DNA of 64,000 nt, taken from assembly GCA_964524515.1 (NCBI GenBank), contig CAZGEA010000004.1, positions 75,712 through 139,711 of the forward strand. Direction: 5' to 3'. The DNA is from CAZGEA01 sp964524515 (GTDB taxonomy: Bacteria > Patescibacteriota > Microgenomatia > UBA8517). Shown in pieces: positions 61,674 through 64,000 of this stretch. The stretch's first letter is position 1. Every line of letters starts with the position of its first letter. Position numbers and translations under genes: made by a program. The notes beneath the pieces were generated by a model, which ran no database searches, was not told the DNA's origin, and worked only from the letters and a program-made list of their open reading frames with translations.

Positions 61674-63179
61674 ATGCCAAATTATTTAGAGAGTTCATCT
61701 TCACTTTTAAAACATCGCGGCATTTATATTTTTTCTCCAAACTCAAACGGTTTGAGAGTTTTTGGGAATTTTTTTGATAATTTGAATAAATCAAAAACTA
61801 AACTTGAAAAAATTTCTTTGACTATTAAAGCAATTTCATCTAAAGAAATTGAAGAGAGCGGTTTTGCTGCGATCTATTTAATAAAAGATAAAGTTTATTG
61901 TGGGTTAATAGGGAATGCAAAAATTGTAATTGAGAGAGGTGGAAATAAGTATGAATTGTTTTCTAAAAGTGATGGGATTAGGATGGGATCAGGAAAGTTT
62001 GTTTCTGGAGATAAAATTATTATTAGTTTTACTCAAGAGGAGATTGTACTTACATATAGAAAAATATCTTATATTCGTTACTTTTTGCTTTTTTTAATAA
62101 ACATAATAATTGAATTTTTACGGGTTTTGCTTACATTTTTTAGACATAAATCACTTCCCGTTTTTGGATTTATTGTGTTGGTTTGCCTTTTGATCTCGAT
62201 GTTAATTGGAACAAGTAAGCGAAAGGAAATTGAAATTGATAATCAAAAAAGAATATCTGTTAATCAAATTAATGAAGATATATCAAAAATTAGAGCTTTA
62301 TATATAACTGATACCAAGGCTTCGTGGAATTATTATCAATCAATACGAGAAAAAATTGTTAACGATTCTGATCTTCTTTTGAAATTGGACAGCATAACTG
62401 GTGAGCTTTTTAAAGTTGAAAATGCAAATTTGGCTAATTATTTTGATTTTGGATTGGTTGATGAAAATTTTAAGATTAATAAATTTGGTGGTTCATCTGG
62501 GTTTATGGTTTTTGCATCGAACAACGGAAAGATTGTTAGTCTTGATTCAAAAGATAAACATACTGAGGTTTATAAATTTGATGGAGTTTCGTTTGATAGT
62601 ATTACCTCATATTTAGATAATATTTATTTTCAAAGTGGCGATACTGTTTTGGATATTGATAAAAATACTGTACTTGGTGGAGTGGGGAGCTCTAATTTAA
62701 TTAGAGCATATGGGGGGAATTTGTATGTTTTGGATCAAGATAAAGATTTAATATTTAGGGCATCAGGTGATGCTTTGAAATTTAGTAATTTAGTGAAATG
62801 GTTTTCAGAAGGAATTACAACTCCTACTGAAATAGGAGGCTGGAGTATTGATGGGGCGATTTGGGTGATTTCTAAAAATGGCGTAGTTTTTAGATACACC
62901 GGTGGAACGATTGCTTCATATTACACTTTAAATGATGCCTTTTTTGAATCAATTGAAGTAAAGGCTTTTTATACTGATGAAACTTTATCTAATTTGTATG
63001 TTTTGTATAAAGATGGAGGTGTTGTTGGAGTTTATACAAAAGAAGGAAAATTTTTGAAAGAATATAGAATTGGAAATGGAATTAAATTTAGTGATATTTA
63101 TGTTTCTTCGAAAACCTTAAAGTTAATTGGAATTAGTGAGAATCGATTATATTCAATCGAGCTTGTTGACCCAGTTTGA
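61674..63179 (+). CDS. Degenerate PP2C-like domain, membrane helix and beta-propeller protein
   Basis: 501 residues. The first 130 residues resemble a PP2C-type phosphatase module in layout (GFAAIYLIKDKVYCGLIGNAKIVIERGGNKYEL, SGDKIIISFTQEE) but the metal-binding aspartates cannot be found, so it is probably catalytically dead. One or two membrane helices follow (about 137-185), then an outer region of repeated strands (VDENFKINKFGGSSGFMVFASNNGKIVSLDSKDKHTEVYKFDG) typical of a propeller. TATAAT (61662-61667) ends 6 nt before the ATG. It may be a sensor or receptor. Confidence 0.7.
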   Translation: MPNYLESSSSLLKHRGIYIFSPNSNGLRVFGNFFDNLNKSKTKLEKISLTIKAISSKEIEESGFAAIYLIKDKVYCGLIGNAKIVIERGGNKYELFSKSDGIRMGSGKFVSGDKIIISFTQEEIVLTYRKISYIRYFLLFLINIIIEFLRVLLTFFRHKSLPVFGFIVLVCLLISMLIGTSKRKEIEIDNQKRISVNQINEDISKIRALYITDTKASWNYYQSIREKIVNDSDLLLKLDSITGELFKVENANLANYFDFGLVDENFKINKFGGSSGFMVFASNNGKIVSLDSKDKHTEVYKFDGVSFDSITSYLDNIYFQSGDTVLDIDKNTVLGGVGSSNLIRAYGGNLYVLDQDKDLIFRASGDALKFSNLVKWFSEGITTPTEIGGWSIDGAIWVISKNGVVFRYTGGTIASYYTLNDAFFESIEVKAFYTDETLSNLYVLYKDGGVVGVYTKEGKFLKEYRIGNGIKFSDIYVSSKTLKLIGISENRLYSIELVDPV

Positions 63180-63195
63180 TGTAAAATTCATTTTA

Positions 63196-63606
63196 ATGAA
63201 AGTAATCAATAAATTTGCTTATTCAAATTATAATATTTTGGAAACCATGGAAGTGGGGATTTCTTTGACTGGTGCAGAGGTTAAAGGGGCACAAAAAGGG
63301 GATGTGGATTTGTCGAGAGCACATGTGCGTATTATTAAAAATGAGGCATATTTACTTAATGCAGGGATTGCAGTTCATGCTGATTCTACGGCTGATTCTA
63401 GGCGAAGCCGTAAGTTGCTTTTGCACAGAGCTGAAATAGTCAGTATTTCAACTAAAATTGCACAAAAAAATTTGACCATTGTGCCTGTTTCGATGTATAA
63501 TAAGCATAGAATTTTTAAGCTTCAGATAGGCTTGGCACGTACCAAGCGAGAATTCGAGAAAAGAGAACAAATTAAGAAACGTGACTTATCTCGTGAGGCT
63601 TATTAG
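63196..63606 (+). CDS. smpB: tmRNA-binding protein SmpB
   Basis: 136 residues from the ATG at 63196; the longer frame to 63127 overlaps the preceding gene. Family features are NKFAYSNYNILETMEVGISLTGAEVKGAQKGDVDLSRAHVRI, the LLLHRAEI segment and the basic C-terminal tail (GLARTKREFEKREQIKKRDLSREAY). It carries tmRNA to stalled ribosomes. TAAAAT (63182-63187) ends 8 nt before the ATG. The tmRNA gene starts 7 bp after its stop codon. Confidence 0.97.
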   Translation: MKVINKFAYSNYNILETMEVGISLTGAEVKGAQKGDVDLSRAHVRIIKNEAYLLNAGIAVHADSTADSRRSRKLLLHRAEIVSISTKIAQKNLTIVPVSMYNKHRIFKLQIGLARTKREFEKREQIKKRDLSREAY

Positions 63607-63613
63607 TTTTAAT

Positions 63614-63997
63614 GGGGACGATCTGGACTTCGACGGGGTGAACTTTTACAGAATGCACGCAGTGATTTGCTAACTCACTAAAATAATTAGCTAAAAAACA
63701 AGCGACAATGATAATTACGTCGCTCCAAGCGAAGCCTTTACCGGCTTCAATTACGCTTTCGCGTAACTTGGATGTCTGTCTGATTTGAATTCTGGCTGAA
63801 TCAGATAAGGCATAATAGTCGCCAGAATGCGCTTTTTGTTTTTTGAATTTTTACAAACAGCAAAGAAATAATTGAAATTCTTACCTAAATGATTTTTGTT
63901 CATGAAACGCTTTTAGGGAAAAATAAACATGAAACTAAGCGTGTAGTATTCTTTAAATTTAAACTTTCGGATGAGGGTTCGATTCCCTCCGTCTCCA
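63614..63997 (+). ncRNA. ssrA: Transfer-messenger RNA (tmRNA)
   Basis: The 5' end GGGGACGATCTGGACTTCGA and the 3' end GGTTCGATTCCCTCCGTCTCC are canonical for tmRNA. The acceptor stem GGGGACG / CGTCTCC is fully paired with a G-U at the third position, the identity element for alanyl-tRNA synthetase, and A63997 is the discriminator. CAA rather than CCA follows, so the tail must be added by enzyme. The tag reading frame near 63690-63770 begins at about AGCGACAATGAT and ends in GCTTTCGCGTAA, giving a tag that ends NYAFA instead of the usual YALAA. The window ends 3 bp later. Confidence 0.95.
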
Positions 63998-64000
63998 CAA

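Noticed and set aside
1..64000. UGA recoding as in Gracilibacteria or Absconditabacteria
   Set aside because: TGA ends rpiB, tsaD, valS and other genes at expected C-termini, and Trp is encoded by TGG.
1..64000. CRISPR arrays, insertion sequences, tRNA or rRNA genes
   Set aside because: No regularly spaced repeats, no transposase or integrase frames and no tRNA cloverleaf were found by eye; the only T-loop-like GGTTCGATTCC belongs to tmRNA.

Overview
The window is a compact, AT-rich stretch of a bacterial chromosome that most likely comes from a Candidate Phyla Radiation (Patescibacteria) organism, probably of the Microgenomates group. This rests on inference from content: many 1-14 bp gene overlaps, convergent genes sharing stop codons, a split transketolase beside an archaeal-type triosephosphate isomerase, DUF4012 and VanW proteins, and a large PrgI/VirB4/pilin cluster. 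TGA is used as a normal stop codon, so this is not a UGA-recoding lineage. No 16S rRNA gene is present to settle the taxonomy.

Layout. 1-657 is the end of a truncated secreted protein. 672-8445 (minus) is one long transcription unit for lower glycolysis and the non-oxidative pentose phosphate pathway (split tkt, LOG-like protein, rpe-like, gap, pgk, rpiB, tpiA, glutaredoxin, two envelope proteins). 8494-8824 holds two tiny divergent genes. 8825-11781 is a compositionally foreign cassette: a consensus promoter, a structured leader of about 460 nt, a Thr/Pro-rich surface protein, and a chain of RNA hairpins that includes a complete type III hammerhead ribozyme. 11782-35567 carries DNA repair proteins, glycogen phosphorylase, groES-groEL with a CIRCE-like operator, a membrane-anchored sugar-binding protein, VanW, tsaD, valS, rplY, DUF4012, RNase HI and an O-antigen ligase-like protein. 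It leads into the classical origin region jag-yidC-yidD-rnpA-rpmH / dnaA-dnaN (34063-38906), with DnaA boxes around dnaA.

38903-58996 is a type IV secretion-like apparatus. It has an M23 plus NAGPA-like hydrolase, VirB4, a VirB4 N-domain-like protein, PrgI, a VirB6/TrbL-like channel, a 1201-aa secreted protein and eleven VirB2/TrbC-like pilin-domain proteins. Three of these carry large extracellular domains, and two are perfect copies from a 355-bp tandem duplication. No coupling protein or relaxase is seen, so a pilus, DNA-uptake or secretion role is at least as likely as conjugation. Between the two halves, on the opposite strand, two unrecognised genes lie behind a sequence that closely matches the core of a cobalamin riboswitch.

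59068-64000 holds a SpoIID/LytB-type wall protein, a PH-domain membrane protein, a degenerate-PP2C/propeller protein, smpB and the tmRNA gene, so the trans-translation system sits together at the right end.

Several plus-strand genes and one minus-strand gene have a -10 hexamer ending only 6-8 nt before the start codon, which suggests frequent leaderless transcripts. Clear Shine-Dalgarno sequences are seen mainly at the cassette gene (9326) and at two small genes (20641-21314).
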